From Mesorhizobium sp. 131-2-1 (GTDB lineage: Bacteria > Pseudomonadota > Alphaproteobacteria > Rhizobiales > Rhizobiaceae), in assembly GCF_016756535.1 (NCBI RefSeq), contig NZ_AP023247.1:2170501-2234500 (forward strand): 64,000 nucleotides of DNA. Direction: 5' to 3'. Shown here one piece after another: positions 41,987 through 51,556 of this stretch. The notes beneath the pieces were generated by a model. The model saw only the letters and a program-made list of their open reading frames with translations, ran no database searches and was not told where the DNA came from. Made by a program: the position numbers and the translations under genes. Position 1 is the first letter of the stretch, and the number at the start of each line of letters is the position of its first letter.

Positions 41987-44074
41987 CTACCGCCCCTCGC
42001 GATACCACATCGAGCCCATCGCCAGCAGCAGCATGCCAAGGCCGAGGAAGCCGCCGAACAGCGGCACGCGCGAGACGGCCTTGAGCACGCTGTCGTCGGT
42101 GGTGCGCAGGCCGATCCAGTCGGCGCCGGACGCGGCGCCTGAGGAGCGGACCGGAACGATCGAGGGCAGCGCCACGCCACCAGTGAGGCCACCCAGAGCG
42201 GATGAGGCAGCGAGCCGGCGCACGCTGCCGCCGGTCGCCTCGACCGGCGCCTTCAGCCGGTCCTCTGTGGAGATGACATCGGCGAATTCCGGCGCGTTGA
42301 TCGGCCCGACATGGGCAAGCGCTGTGAGGTCGCCATTGCCGACCTGGTAGAGGCCGATCTCCTTTGTCTCGACACTGCCGAGGAAGATGCCGGGCTCGGA
42401 TTTCTCGAGCTTGACGATCAGCGCCTTGCCTGACGGCGTGATGACCTGCGCCGGGCCGGGGTCGTCGCTCATCGTCTGGCGGCGGATTTCCAGCACCATG
42501 CCGCGTCCGTCGGCGGTCAGCCGTTCCTCCTCGAGTTCCGGCTCTTTCATCAGCCAGTGGGCGATGCGACGATAGAGCTGGACATGCGGGCCGCCGCCCT
42601 CGAAGCCGCGCGCCCACAGCCAGCCCTGGTCGGAGAGCAGCATGCCGACGCGGCCTTCACCCTTGCGGTCGAGCAGGAGCAGCGGCAAATTGTCGGCGCC
42701 CTTCATCACCACCTCGCCCTCGGGGTTCTTGACGCCGATGGTGCGGAACCAGCGGCTCCAGTGCGGCGGCTCGGTATTGGAGCCGTCGAGCCCGCGCGTC
42801 ACCGGATGGCGCTGGCCGAGGTCGGTGAGGCGCGGATAGAAGGCCTTGTCGACGACCTCGCCGTTCGGCATCGCCGGCAGCGCCGACATCAGCGGCGTGC
42901 GGGCGATCGAGCTTTCGCCGGCATATTCCGGACCGGCGGCGATCAGCAGCGCGCCGCCCTTTTCGACATATTCGGAGATGTAGTCGTAATAGAGGATCGG
43001 CAGCACGTCGCGGTGCTGGTAGCGGTCGAAGATAATCAGGTCGAAATCCTTGATCTTCTCGACGAACAGCTCGCGCGTCGGGAAGGCAATCAGCGACAAT
43101 TCGTTGATCGGCGTGCCGTCCTGCTTCTCCGGCGGACGCAGAATGGTGAAATGGACGAGGTCGACCGACGCGTCCGACTTCAACAGGTTGCGCCAGGTCC
43201 GCTCGCCCGCATGCGGCTCGCCGGAAACGAGCAGGACGCGCAGATTCTCGCGGATGCCGTCGACCAGGGCGATGGCGCGGTTGTTGGCGTCGGTCAGTTC
43301 GTCCGGCTCGTGATCGATGGCGAGCTCGACGATGTTGCGGCCGGCATTGGGAATGGTGACCTGCAACGGCATCGTCTGGCCGATCGTGGCGCGCTCGACG
43401 GACACCTGCTCGCCGTTGATCAAAACGCGGACATCGACCTGGCCGGACTGATCGCCGGTGGCGATGACACGGTAGGTCATATCAAGCGGCTTGCCGACGA
43501 GGCCGAAGCGCGGCGCGTTCTCGAAGCGTATGCGGCGGTCCTTCTCGTGGTCGTTGCCGGTGATGAGCGCGTGCAGCGGCGCATTGAAGTCGGCCGCGCC
43601 GGCGGGCGCGTCATGCACCTCGCCGTCGGTGATCATGACGGCGCCGCCGATGCGCGATGGCGGTACGTCGCGGAAGGCGCCTTCGAGCGCGCTGAACAGC
43701 CTGGTGTCAGTGCGCTCCTCGGCGGCATCGGACTTGCCGGCCTCGACCACGCGCACGTCGAACTGCTTGAAGCGGGCAAGGCGCTGCTGCAGCCCGGCGA
43801 GCGCTTCATCGGTCTGTTTGGTGCGTTCGCCGATGTCCTGGCTCTGGCTGCGGTCGACGATGATGGCGACGACGCTCTTCAGCGCGTCGCGCTCCTCGTC
43901 GAGGAACACCGGGTTGAGCAGGGCGGCGCCGAGTGCCAGCAGGGCGGTGAAACGCAGGACCGAGCCGCGCTGGCGGAACCACAGGCCGGCCAGCGCCAGT
44001 AACGCCAACGGCGCCAGCACGGCGGCAAGCCACGGCCAGGACAGAAGCGGTTCGAAGGAGATCGACCAGTTCAT
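41987..44074 (-). CDS. Large membrane protein of the MoxR operon (VWA-like, glutamine-amidotransferase-like)
   Basis: 695 residues. Two N-terminal membrane segments (about 12-30 and 37-57) precede a VWA-like domain whose MIDAS start is altered (AIIVDRSQSQDI). Later comes a segment with ALLIAAGPEYAGE, as in the class-I amidotransferase-like parts of BatA-associated proteins, and a C-terminal membrane segment (near 670-688). Most of the protein would be periplasmic. It starts three bases after the stop of the preceding gene. Last gene of the moxR set; probably works with those products in a membrane complex. Confidence 0.8.
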   Translation of the reverse strand: MNWSISFEPLLSWPWLAAVLAPLALLALAGLWFRQRGSVLRFTALLALGAALLNPVFLDEERDALKSVVAIIVDRSQSQDIGERTKQTDEALAGLQQRLARFKQFDVRVVEAGKSDAAEERTDTRLFSALEGAFRDVPPSRIGGAVMITDGEVHDAPAGAADFNAPLHALITGNDHEKDRRIRFENAPRFGLVGKPLDMTYRVIATGDQSGQVDVRVLINGEQVSVERATIGQTMPLQVTIPNAGRNIVELAIDHEPDELTDANNRAIALVDGIRENLRVLLVSGEPHAGERTWRNLLKSDASVDLVHFTILRPPEKQDGTPINELSLIAFPTRELFVEKIKDFDLIIFDRYQHRDVLPILYYDYISEYVEKGGALLIAAGPEYAGESSIARTPLMSALPAMPNGEVVDKAFYPRLTDLGQRHPVTRGLDGSNTEPPHWSRWFRTIGVKNPEGEVVMKGADNLPLLLLDRKGEGRVGMLLSDQGWLWARGFEGGGPHVQLYRRIAHWLMKEPELEEERLTADGRGMVLEIRRQTMSDDPGPAQVITPSGKALIVKLEKSEPGIFLGSVETKEIGLYQVGNGDLTALAHVGPINAPEFADVISTEDRLKAPVEATGGSVRRLAASSALGGLTGGVALPSIVPVRSSGAASGADWIGLRTTDDSVLKAVSRVPLFGGFLGLGMLLLAMGSMWYREGR

Positions 44075-44077
44075 GGC

Positions 44078-46897
44078 TTACTGCCCCAGCCGTTCGAGCA
44101 GGACAGGCACATGCACCTGGTCGGATTTGTAGTTGCCGGTCAGCATGTACATCATGATGTTGACGCCGGCGCGCAGCGCATAGATCCGCTGCATCGGGTC
44201 CGCCGGCACGGTCGGCAGCAAGGGGTCGCCGTTCTCGTCGACCGCCCAGGCGCCAGCGAAGTCATTGGCGGTGATCAGGATCGGCGAAACGCCGTCGCCG
44301 ACGCGCACCGGACGGTTCTCGGCGTTGCTGGCGTCGAGCGAGGCCTCGACCCAGAGCGGGCTGCCGTTGAACCGCCCGGGGAACTCCGGAAGGATGAAGA
44401 AGGATTTGGTCAGCACATGGTCCGACGGCACTGGCTCCAGCGGCGGCACGTTGAGATTGCCGAGGATGTCGCGCAGCCGCTCCGTCGCCGGGCTGGTCGA
44501 ATTCGCGCCGATGCCGTTGGCGAACTGGTCGCGGGTGTCGAACAGCACCGTGCCGCCCTGCTGCATGTAGGCGTCGATGCGGGCGATCGACGCTTCGCTC
44601 GGCATCGGGGCGGCGGGGTCGATCGGCCAGTAGATCAGCGGGTAGAAGGACAATTCGTCCTTGGCGATGTCCACGCCGGCCGGCGCGCCTGGTTCCAGCG
44701 CGGTCTTCTCGATCAGGAAGCGGGTCAGGCCCTCCAGCCCTGCGCGGCTGATCGAATCGACGCCAGGCTCGCCGGTCAGCACATAAGCGATGCGGGTTTT
44801 CGAGATGTCCTCGATCGCCTGCGTGTCGCCGGGCCTGGCGTCGTCGGCGCGGGCGCGATCGGCATGGCCGGCCAGCGCACCTAGCCCGATAAGCAAGGCA
44901 GCCGCCGTTGTCGCGGCGGCGCGACGCGGCCGGCGCGACAGCAAGCCGCCCATCCAGAACACCGCCAGCGTATCGAGCACCATAAGCACCAGTGCCGCGG
45001 CGACGAGGGCCCCCTTCAGATTGCGCGATTCGTCGAAGGCGTACTGGATGGTGGTCACCGGCAGCGAGACGTTGGGCCTGGCCAGCGGTGCAAAGGTGCT
45101 GGCAGTATCGAGCAGATTGTGGGCGAACACACCAGTCTCGGAGCCGTAGAGGCCCGGCGGGTTTTCGATCGTCACCGGCAGCGGACCGGGGCCCGGCACC
45201 AGCGGACGTGCGTCCGGCGTCGGCGGCACCAGCGTGCCGTCGGCGGCGATCATGCGATAGGGCGCGAGCGAGGTGGCGGCGGCTTCGGCATTGGCGACCG
45301 CGGCGCCCTGGTTGCGCGACAGTTGCACGATGCGCCTCAGCATCTCGACGAAACTGCCGGAGATCGGCAGGTTCGACCAGGTCGCCTCGGGCGTGACGTG
45401 GAACAGCACCAGCGTGCCCTTGCCCTTCTTCAGCCCGGTCACCAGCGGCGTGCCGTCGGCCAGTGTCGCCCAGGTACGCTCAACGATGTCGGGCGTCGGT
45501 TCGGCCAGAACCTGCCGGGTGACAGTCACCTCGGCCGGCGGCGCAAGATCGGCGAAGGGGCCGTTCTTCGGGAATTCGGTGACCGGCTGTGGCGTCGTCC
45601 AAGACAGCGCGCCACCCAGCGCGCGTTCGCCGGTGCGCAGCCTGACCGGTAGCAAGTCGTCGTCATTGCCGGCGGCGGCCAGCCGCGAGCCGGCGAAACG
45701 CACCAGCGTGCCGCCCTTGTCGACCCAGTCGACCAGCTTTGGCCGGACCTGCTCGGGGATGGTGCCGACATCGGCCATGACGATCATCGCCGGCTTCTGG
45801 GCAAGCAATTGCGGGATGGCGTCGGCAAGGTCGACGCTCGACGGCTCGACCAGGTCGGCGAAGGGCTGCAGCGCACGACGGATGTAGTAGAGCGGCGACA
45901 GGAGCGGCTGCGCCTGGTCGGCCTCGGACTGCGACAACAGTCCGACGCGGCGGCGCTTGGAGCTTTCGTCGAGCACGCGCACGGCGCCGGCCTGATGCTC
46001 GCCATCGAGCGCGATCGAGGCGAAGTCGTTGCGCAGTTCGAACGGCACGGCCATGGTGCCGATGGCCGTGGACTCGCCCGGCGAGAAGGTCAGCGTCGCA
46101 TCGGCGATGCGGCGGCCCTTGTCGTCGAAGGCGCCGGCGGTGACCTGCGCGGGCGCCGGATCGCCCGGCGCGCGGATGGCGGTCAGCGCGAAACCGTCGA
46201 CCTGGTTGTCGGCGCCGGTCAGGCCGGTCAGCGAAATCCGGTCGGAGGTGGCCCAGACCAGGCGTGTGGCGTTCCTCGACAAAAGCGTGTTGAAGGCGGC
46301 TTCGTCGCCTTGTGCGGCGAGCCCGTCGGCGAGCACGGCGACACTGGCGCCGGGATGGCTCTCCAGGCTTGCCGCGACGCGGGCATAGACGGCGGGGCGG
46401 TCGGTCGGGATCGGCCGCGGTTTGGCCGCGCGGAGCCGGTCGAGCGCCGTGGCGGCATCGAAGGGGCCGATTTCGGCATTGGGCTTCTCGGCGGTGAAGG
46501 CGATGATGACCGGCACGCCGTTCGAGCCGGCGTCGGCAATCAGCCGTTCGGCGGTGGCGACGCGCTTGCCCCAGTCGGCGGCACTTGCCCAGTCATTGTC
46601 GACGACCAGCGCCAGGGCCGAACCCTCGGCGGGCAGCTTTTCGCGCGGGTTGAAAACCGGTTCGGCAAGCGCCGCGACGACAAGGGCAGCCATCAGCAAC
46701 CTCAGCAGCGTCAGCCACCATGGACTCTGCTGCGGCGTCTCCTCGCGCGTCAGGACGCGGGCGAGGATCTTCAGTGGCGGGAACACTTCCATCTGCGGCT
46801 TGGGCGGGGTGAGCCGCAACAGCCACCAGATCACCGGCAGCGCCAGCAGGCCCCAGAGCACCATGGGCGCGCCGAAGGAAAGCGGCAGCCAGCTCAT
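44078..46897 (-). CDS. BatA-N/DUF4159 membrane protein of the MoxR operon
   Basis: 939 residues. The N-terminal BatA-type membrane hairpin (MVLWGLLALPVIWWLLRLTPPKP, then a second segment about 60-78) precedes a VWA-like region (ALALVVDNDWASA). A middle amidotransferase-like part (GTLVRFAGSRLAAAGNDDD) and further membrane segments near 640-660 and 675-695 follow. The C-terminal DUF4159 domain has RIAYVLTGEPGVDSISRAGLEGL, LIYWPIDP and GGTVLFDTRDQF. Start and DUF58 stop overlap (ATGA). Such proteins occur with MoxR ATPases and are thought to help mature or assemble envelope complexes. Confidence 0.85.
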   Translation of the reverse strand: MSWLPLSFGAPMVLWGLLALPVIWWLLRLTPPKPQMEVFPPLKILARVLTREETPQQSPWWLTLLRLLMAALVVAALAEPVFNPREKLPAEGSALALVVDNDWASAADWGKRVATAERLIADAGSNGVPVIIAFTAEKPNAEIGPFDAATALDRLRAAKPRPIPTDRPAVYARVAASLESHPGASVAVLADGLAAQGDEAAFNTLLSRNATRLVWATSDRISLTGLTGADNQVDGFALTAIRAPGDPAPAQVTAGAFDDKGRRIADATLTFSPGESTAIGTMAVPFELRNDFASIALDGEHQAGAVRVLDESSKRRRVGLLSQSEADQAQPLLSPLYYIRRALQPFADLVEPSSVDLADAIPQLLAQKPAMIVMADVGTIPEQVRPKLVDWVDKGGTLVRFAGSRLAAAGNDDDLLPVRLRTGERALGGALSWTTPQPVTEFPKNGPFADLAPPAEVTVTRQVLAEPTPDIVERTWATLADGTPLVTGLKKGKGTLVLFHVTPEATWSNLPISGSFVEMLRRIVQLSRNQGAAVANAEAAATSLAPYRMIAADGTLVPPTPDARPLVPGPGPLPVTIENPPGLYGSETGVFAHNLLDTASTFAPLARPNVSLPVTTIQYAFDESRNLKGALVAAALVLMVLDTLAVFWMGGLLSRRPRRAAATTAAALLIGLGALAGHADRARADDARPGDTQAIEDISKTRIAYVLTGEPGVDSISRAGLEGLTRFLIEKTALEPGAPAGVDIAKDELSFYPLIYWPIDPAAPMPSEASIARIDAYMQQGGTVLFDTRDQFANGIGANSTSPATERLRDILGNLNVPPLEPVPSDHVLTKSFFILPEFPGRFNGSPLWVEASLDASNAENRPVRVGDGVSPILITANDFAGAWAVDENGDPLLPTVPADPMQRIYALRAGVNIMMYMLTGNYKSDQVHVPVLLERLGQ

Positions 46898-47862
46898 GCA
46901 CTGACCTTTCCGACGTGGTTACCGGCGGCAGTCAACCCGGTATGACCGCCGATGGCGGTCAACCTTGCATGACCGCCATCGGCGGTCATCGCCATATGGA
47001 TGCGTACCAGCGCCTCCGAGGCGAGGCGGTCGGTGTGGTTGACGGTAAAGCTCCAGCCCAGCCGCCTGCACCAGCCGGCCAGTTCCTGGCGTCGGGCGTT
47101 GTAAAGTAGGCGGTACTCATCTGCGAACATCTCGGCGCGGCCGGCGGTCAGCTTGTCGCCGGTCTCGGGATCGGTGAACTCGGTGCGCCCGGCATAGGGG
47201 AAGGTTTCCTCGGCCGGATCGGCGACCTCGATCAGATGGGCGCGCACGCCGTGGCGGGCGAGCACGTCGAGCCAGGCCATGGTCTCCTCGACCGGGTCGA
47301 GGAAGTCGCTGACGAGGACGACGTCGGAAAAGCGGCGGATGCCGGAGAGGTCGGGCTTGGCCGGCAGCGCGCCGGCATGGCCGAGCTGGGCCGCAATGCG
47401 CTCGGCGCCGTTGCGGGCGGTGAACGGATCGGTGAGGCCCGGCCAGGCGATGCGTTCGCCGCTGCGCGACAGAAGCTCGGCCATGGCCAGCGCCAGGACG
47501 AGCGCCCGCGATTCCTTGGAAACAGTGGCGCCGGCCGATTTGTACAGCATCGATGGGGAGGGATCGGCCCACAGCCACACCGTATGGGCCGCCTCCCATT
47601 CACGGTCGCGCACATAGGTGTGGTCGTCGCGGGCCGAGCGGCGCCAGTCGATGCGCGAGGAATCGCCTTCGACATAGGGTCGGAACTGCCAGAAGTTCTC
47701 GCCGATGCCGCGCTTGCGGCGGCCATGCCAGCCGGCGATCACGGTGTTGACGATGCGCCGCGCCTCGACCAGCAGGTCCGGCACCAGCGAGGCCCGCAGC
47801 CGGCCACGGGCGAGCGCATCGCGCGTCGCAACCGGTGCCTGGACCTCGCCAATTCGTGCCAT
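46894..47862 (-). CDS. DUF58 protein of the MoxR operon, with a repeat tail
   Basis: 322 residues. The DUF58 core motif is FRPYVEGDSSRIDWRRSARDDHTYVRDRE; a VWA-like fold follows (TVWLWADPSPSML, VVLVSDFLDP). The last about 35 residues are unlike the family: three tandem nine-residue units, TADGGHARL, TAIGGHTGL and TAAGNHVGK. It starts one base into the moxR stop (TAATG) and its stop overlaps the next start. Soluble partner of the MoxR ATPase. Confidence 0.88.
   Translation of the reverse strand: MARIGEVQAPVATRDALARGRLRASLVPDLLVEARRIVNTVIAGWHGRRKRGIGENFWQFRPYVEGDSSRIDWRRSARDDHTYVRDREWEAAHTVWLWADPSPSMLYKSAGATVSKESRALVLALAMAELLSRSGERIAWPGLTDPFTARNGAERIAAQLGHAGALPAKPDLSGIRRFSDVVLVSDFLDPVEETMAWLDVLARHGVRAHLIEVADPAEETFPYAGRTEFTDPETGDKLTAGRAEMFADEYRLLYNARRQELAGWCRRLGWSFTVNHTDRLASEALVRIHMAMTADGGHARLTAIGGHTGLTAAGNHVGKVSA
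46923..46988. repeat. 27-base tandem repeat with two small hairpins in the DUF58 tail
   Basis: Imperfect tandem units of about 27 bases. Two tight palindromes lie within: TGACCGCC-GAT-GGCGGTCA (46943-46961) and TGACCGCC-ATC-GGCGGTCA (46970-46988), separated by eight bases. They lie at the 3-prime end of the DUF58 gene just before the start of the next gene, so they could fold in the mRNA and affect coupling. Confidence 0.8.
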
Positions 47863-48866
47863 TAGATGCCTTTTGCCAGTTTCGCCACCACGTCACGCAC
47901 AGACGTGCCCTCGGCGCGGGCGGCGAAGGTCAGCGCCATGCGATGTTGCAGCACCGGCTCGGCGAGCGCCCTGATATCGTCAACCGACGGCGCCAGACGT
48001 CCATCATAGAGCGCGCGGGCTCGGGCGCAAAGCGTCAGTGCCTGGCTGGCGCGCGGTCCAGGACCCCAGGCGACGAGCTTGTCGGTTTCGGCATGGCCCT
48101 GGCCGGGGCGGGCCGAACGCACCAGCTTGAGGATCGCCTCGACCACGCTTTCCGGCACCGGCATGCGCCGGATCAGCGTCTGGATCTCCTTCAGCCGTGC
48201 CGGCTGCATGACATTCTGAGCCTTGGCGTCCTCGACGCCAGTGGTTTCGAGGAGGATGCGGCGCTCGGCCTCGATTTCCGGATAGAGGATGTCGACCTGC
48301 ATCAGGAAGCGGTCGAGCTGCGCCTCGGGCAGGGGATAGGTGCCTTCCTGCTCCAGCGGGTTCTGCGTCGCCAGCACGTGGAAGGGCGAGGGCAGGTCGT
48401 GGCGCACGCCGGCGATGGTGACGTGGTATTCCTGCATCGCCTGCAGCAGCGCCGACTGGGTGCGCGGCGAGGCACGGTTGATCTCGTCGGCCATCAGCAA
48501 CTGGGCGAAGATCGGGCCGGAGATGAAGCGGAAGGAGCGCTTGCCGAACTCGTCCTGCTCCATCACCTCGGAGCCGAGGATGTCGGAAGGCATCAGGTCG
48601 GGGGTGAACTGGACGCGGCGGGAATCGAGGCCGAGCACGACGCCCAAGGTCTCGACCAGCTTGGTCTTGGCGAGGCCCGGCACACCGACCAGCAGCGCAT
48701 GGCCGCCGGCAAGCAGCGCCACAAGCGTGCGCTCGACGACCGCATCCTGGCCGAAGATGACGCGGCCGACGCCGTCGCGGACTTTTGAGATGTCCGCCAG
48801 CGCCTTCTCGGCCTCGGCGATCATGTCCTTTTCGCTGATCGGGCTTTCCTTGATCATCACGCTCAT
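47862..48866 (-). CDS. moxR: MoxR-family AAA+ ATPase
   Basis: 334 residues. Walker A is GVPGLAKTK (about 61-69), a MoxR-type variant. Walker B is LLMADEINRASPRTQSALLQAM. Sensor 1 is VLATQNPLEQEGTYPLPEAQLDRFLM. A C-terminal helical lid (about 225-330) follows. It is a MoxR-proper-type chaperone ATPase, expected to remodel VWA proteins encoded downstream. First gene of a four-gene overlapping operon; divergent from DUF1285. Confidence 0.94.
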   Translation of the reverse strand: MSVMIKESPISEKDMIAEAEKALADISKVRDGVGRVIFGQDAVVERTLVALLAGGHALLVGVPGLAKTKLVETLGVVLGLDSRRVQFTPDLMPSDILGSEVMEQDEFGKRSFRFISGPIFAQLLMADEINRASPRTQSALLQAMQEYHVTIAGVRHDLPSPFHVLATQNPLEQEGTYPLPEAQLDRFLMQVDILYPEIEAERRILLETTGVEDAKAQNVMQPARLKEIQTLIRRMPVPESVVEAILKLVRSARPGQGHAETDKLVAWGPGPRASQALTLCARARALYDGRLAPSVDDIRALAEPVLQHRMALTFAARAEGTSVRDVVAKLAKGI

Positions 48867-49011
48867 GCCGTTTCGATCCTTGTGCTGGAAACACCGGCTT
48901 GCACTGTCTGTGCCGCAGAATGCCGCGATTCGGCCTCGCCTGGCGCCTGCATTTGAACTTAAATCACAGACTTAGGCTGACAAGCGGAACAACAGTGACT
49001 ATTTCGTGACC

Positions 49012-49641
49012 ATGACGGAGCTCACAGAACATCGTGAACAGGGCCTGACCAGCGCCACCGAGGCGCGCGGGCTGGAGGCGCTGATCTCGCGGGCGACACG
49101 CGCCGGCAAGGGGCCGGCGCCGGTGGAGCGCTGGAATCCGGACTTCTGCGGAGATCTCGACATGGAGATCAGGGCCGACGGCACCTGGTTCTACCTTGGC
49201 ACGCCGATCGGGCGCACGCCGCTGGTGCAGCTTTTCTCCACCGTGCTGCGCAAGGATGAAGACGGCAGGACCTATCTGGTGACGCCGGTGGAAAGGGTGG
49301 GAATCCGCGTCGTCGACGCGCCCTTCGTCGCCGTCGAGATGGATGTGTCCGGCGCCGGCGACGATCAGGTCATCACCTTCCGCACCAATGTCGGCGACCT
49401 CGTCGAGGCCGGTCCCGGCCATGCGCTGCGCTTCGTCGATGAGGAGGCTACCGGCGGGCTGAAGCCTTATGTGCTGGTGCGGGGACGGCTGGAGGCGCTG
49501 GTGGCGCGGCCGGTGATGTACGAGCTGGTCGAGCATGGCGAGGAGATCGACATCGACGGCAGGATGATGTTTGCCGTGCGCTCCAGGGGCGAGATTTATC
49601 CGATCATGCCCGCCGAGAAGCTGAAACGGCTGAGCGCGTGA
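49012..49641 (+). CDS. DUF1285 protein
   Basis: 209 residues; beta-rich DUF1285 fold (PVERWNPDFCGDLDMEIRADGTWFYLGTPIGR near the start, LVTPVERVGIRVVDAPFVAVEMDV in the middle). Function unknown in the family. I chose the ATG at 49012; a GTG at 49006 is in frame and possible. Its stop overlaps the start of the NUDIX gene by one base, and the order DUF1285, NUDIX, CCA enzyme is common in alphaproteobacteria (recalled). Confidence 0.87.
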   Translation: MTELTEHREQGLTSATEARGLEALISRATRAGKGPAPVERWNPDFCGDLDMEIRADGTWFYLGTPIGRTPLVQLFSTVLRKDEDGRTYLVTPVERVGIRVVDAPFVAVEMDVSGAGDDQVITFRTNVGDLVEAGPGHALRFVDEEATGGLKPYVLVRGRLEALVARPVMYELVEHGEEIDIDGRMMFAVRSRGEIYPIMPAEKLKRLSA

Positions 49642-50273
49642 TGGACCAGGTGACGCCGGCGCCGTTCTCGACCGTGGATTTTCGCCAGCGCGTCGCCGCC
49701 CAGGCAGACGCCCACGCCGGCGACGATTATGGCGATCATCGCTTCAACCCCGGCCATCCCAGGCTGAAGCACGCAACGCCGTTGCGCGATGCCGCCGTGC
49801 TGATCCCTGTGGTCGATCATGGCGCGGACGCGACGGTGTTGCTCACCAAGCGGGCGGAGAAGCTGCGCAGCCATTCCGGACAGGTGGCTTTTCCCGGCGG
49901 AACGATCGATCCAACCGATCCCAATCCGGAAGCGGCAGCGTTGCGCGAGACGTTCGAGGAGATCGGCCTCGACCGCGATCATGTCGAGATCATCGGCCGC
50001 ATGCCCGACTATGTTGCCGGCAGCGGCTATCGCATCGCGCCGGTGCTGGCGGTCGTGCGGCCAGGCTTTACGCTCTCGCTCAATGCCGACGAGGTCGACG
50101 CTGCCTTCGAGGTGCCGCTCTCCTTCCTGATGGACCCGGCCAACCACGCCAGGGACAGCCGCATGTGGAACGACCTCGAATGGTTCTTCTATGAGATGCC
50201 TTATGGCGGCCAGCGCATCTGGGGCGTCACTGCCGGCATCATCCGCACCCTCTATGAAAGGCTCTATGCTTGA
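49641..50273 (+). CDS. NUDIX hydrolase, CoA pyrophosphatase type (NudL-like)
   Basis: 210 residues. The Nudix box can be read as GGTIDPTDPNPEAAALRETFEEIG, and the upstream KRAEKLRSHSGQVAFPG matches the UPF0035/CoA pyrophosphatase signature. It would cut CoA or acyl-CoA to phosphopantetheine and ADP. The start overlaps the DUF1285 stop (TGATG) and its stop overlaps the TTG start of the CCA enzyme. Confidence 0.9.
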   Translation: MDQVTPAPFSTVDFRQRVAAQADAHAGDDYGDHRFNPGHPRLKHATPLRDAAVLIPVVDHGADATVLLTKRAEKLRSHSGQVAFPGGTIDPTDPNPEAAALRETFEEIGLDRDHVEIIGRMPDYVAGSGYRIAPVLAVVRPGFTLSLNADEVDAAFEVPLSFLMDPANHARDSRMWNDLEWFFYEMPYGGQRIWGVTAGIIRTLYERLYA

Positions 50274-51538
50274 GTGCTCCGGTATCGCTCGCGGGCAGGG
50301 CCGACTGGCTCAATGAAAAGCACCTGCAACGCCTGCTGGCCGCCCTGGCCAAAGGCGGCGAAGAGGTGCGCGTCGCGGGCGGTGCCGTTCGCAACACGCT
50401 GCTTGGCCAGCCGGTTGCCGACATCGATATCGCCACGACAACACTGCCCGAGGAAACCGTCCGCCGGGCCGAGGCAGCCGGCTTCAAGACGGTGCCGACC
50501 GGCATCGAGCATGGCACCGTCACTGCGATCGCCGGCGGCAAGGCCTATGAGGTTACCACGCTGCGCGCCGATATCGAGACCGACGGCCGGCGAGCCAAGG
50601 TGTCGTTCGGGCGCGACTGGAAGCTTGATGCCGAGCGGCGCGATTTCACCATCAACGCGCTCTACGCCGAGGCCGATGGAAGCGTCGTCGATCTGGTCGG
50701 CGGCGTCGCCGACATCGCTGCGCGCCGGCTGCGCTTCATCGGCGACGCGGAAGCGCGCATCCGCGAGGACTATCTGCGCATCCTGCGCTTCTTCCGCTTC
50801 TTCGCCTGGTATGGCGACGGCCGGCCCGATGCCGAGGGGCTGAAGGCCTGCGCGCGGTTGAAGGATGGGCTCGGCCAGCTTTCGGCCGAGCGCGTCTGGT
50901 CGGAATTGAAGAAGCTGCTGGCGGCGCCCGATCCCTCGCGCGCCTTGCTGTGGATGCGCCAGGCCGGCGTGCTGACCAGCGTGCTGCCGGAAAGCGAGAA
51001 ATGGGGCATCGACGCCATCCATGGCCTCGTCCGGACCGAGAAGGACCTGGGCTGGACAGCCGACCCGCTGCTGAGGCTGGAAGCCATCGTGCCGCCTGAC
51101 GCGGCGCGGCTGAAGACGCTTGCCGAGAGGCTGAAATTCTCCACCGTCGAGGCGGACCGGCTCAAGCATTGGGCGCTGACGACGGCGCCCCAATCCAAGG
51201 CGACCGAAGGCGAGTTGGCGAAAAGACTCTATCTTGGCGACCGAAACGGCATCGCCGACCGGCTGCGGCTTGCGCTGGCTTCCGCGCGAGCGCGGGCGGC
51301 TGATGACAACCAGGCGCTGATCGATGCCGGCGGCTTCTCGCGCCTGCTTGCCTTCGCGTTGAAATGGGAAAAGCCGGTTTTCCCGATCAAGGGCGCCGAT
51401 CTCACCGAACTCGGCGCGTCGCCCGGACCGAAACTCGGCGCGATTCTGAAAAATCTTGAGAAGGAATGGATCGGGTCCGGCTTTACCCTTGATCGCGACG
51501 CGCTGATCAAGCGCGCCGCAAAGGCACTCGAAGCCTAG
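50270..51538 (+). CDS. cca: CCA tRNA nucleotidyltransferase / poly(A) polymerase family
   Basis: 422 residues. The class-II nucleotidyltransferase motif GGAVRNTLLGQPVADIDIATT carries the two metal-binding Asp residues. RRDFTINALYAEADGSVVDLVGGV is the conserved second block, and EDYLRILRFFRFFAWYG is the RRxxR-type nucleotide-selection region. It adds or repairs the CCA end of tRNA; a poly(A) polymerase role is less likely given length and motifs. The start is TTG at 50270, overlapping the NUDIX stop (TTGA); no in-frame ATG is near. Confidence 0.93.
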   Translation: MSAPVSLAGRADWLNEKHLQRLLAALAKGGEEVRVAGGAVRNTLLGQPVADIDIATTTLPEETVRRAEAAGFKTVPTGIEHGTVTAIAGGKAYEVTTLRADIETDGRRAKVSFGRDWKLDAERRDFTINALYAEADGSVVDLVGGVADIAARRLRFIGDAEARIREDYLRILRFFRFFAWYGDGRPDAEGLKACARLKDGLGQLSAERVWSELKKLLAAPDPSRALLWMRQAGVLTSVLPESEKWGIDAIHGLVRTEKDLGWTADPLLRLEAIVPPDAARLKTLAERLKFSTVEADRLKHWALTTAPQSKATEGELAKRLYLGDRNGIADRLRLALASARARAADDNQALIDAGGFSRLLAFALKWEKPVFPIKGADLTELGASPGPKLGAILKNLEKEWIGSGFTLDRDALIKRAAKALEA

Positions 51539-51556
51539 ATCGCAATTCGATCCGGC

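Noticed and set aside
46923..46988. A CRISPR-like repeat array
   Set aside because: Units are contiguous, lie within a coding sequence and have no unique spacers.
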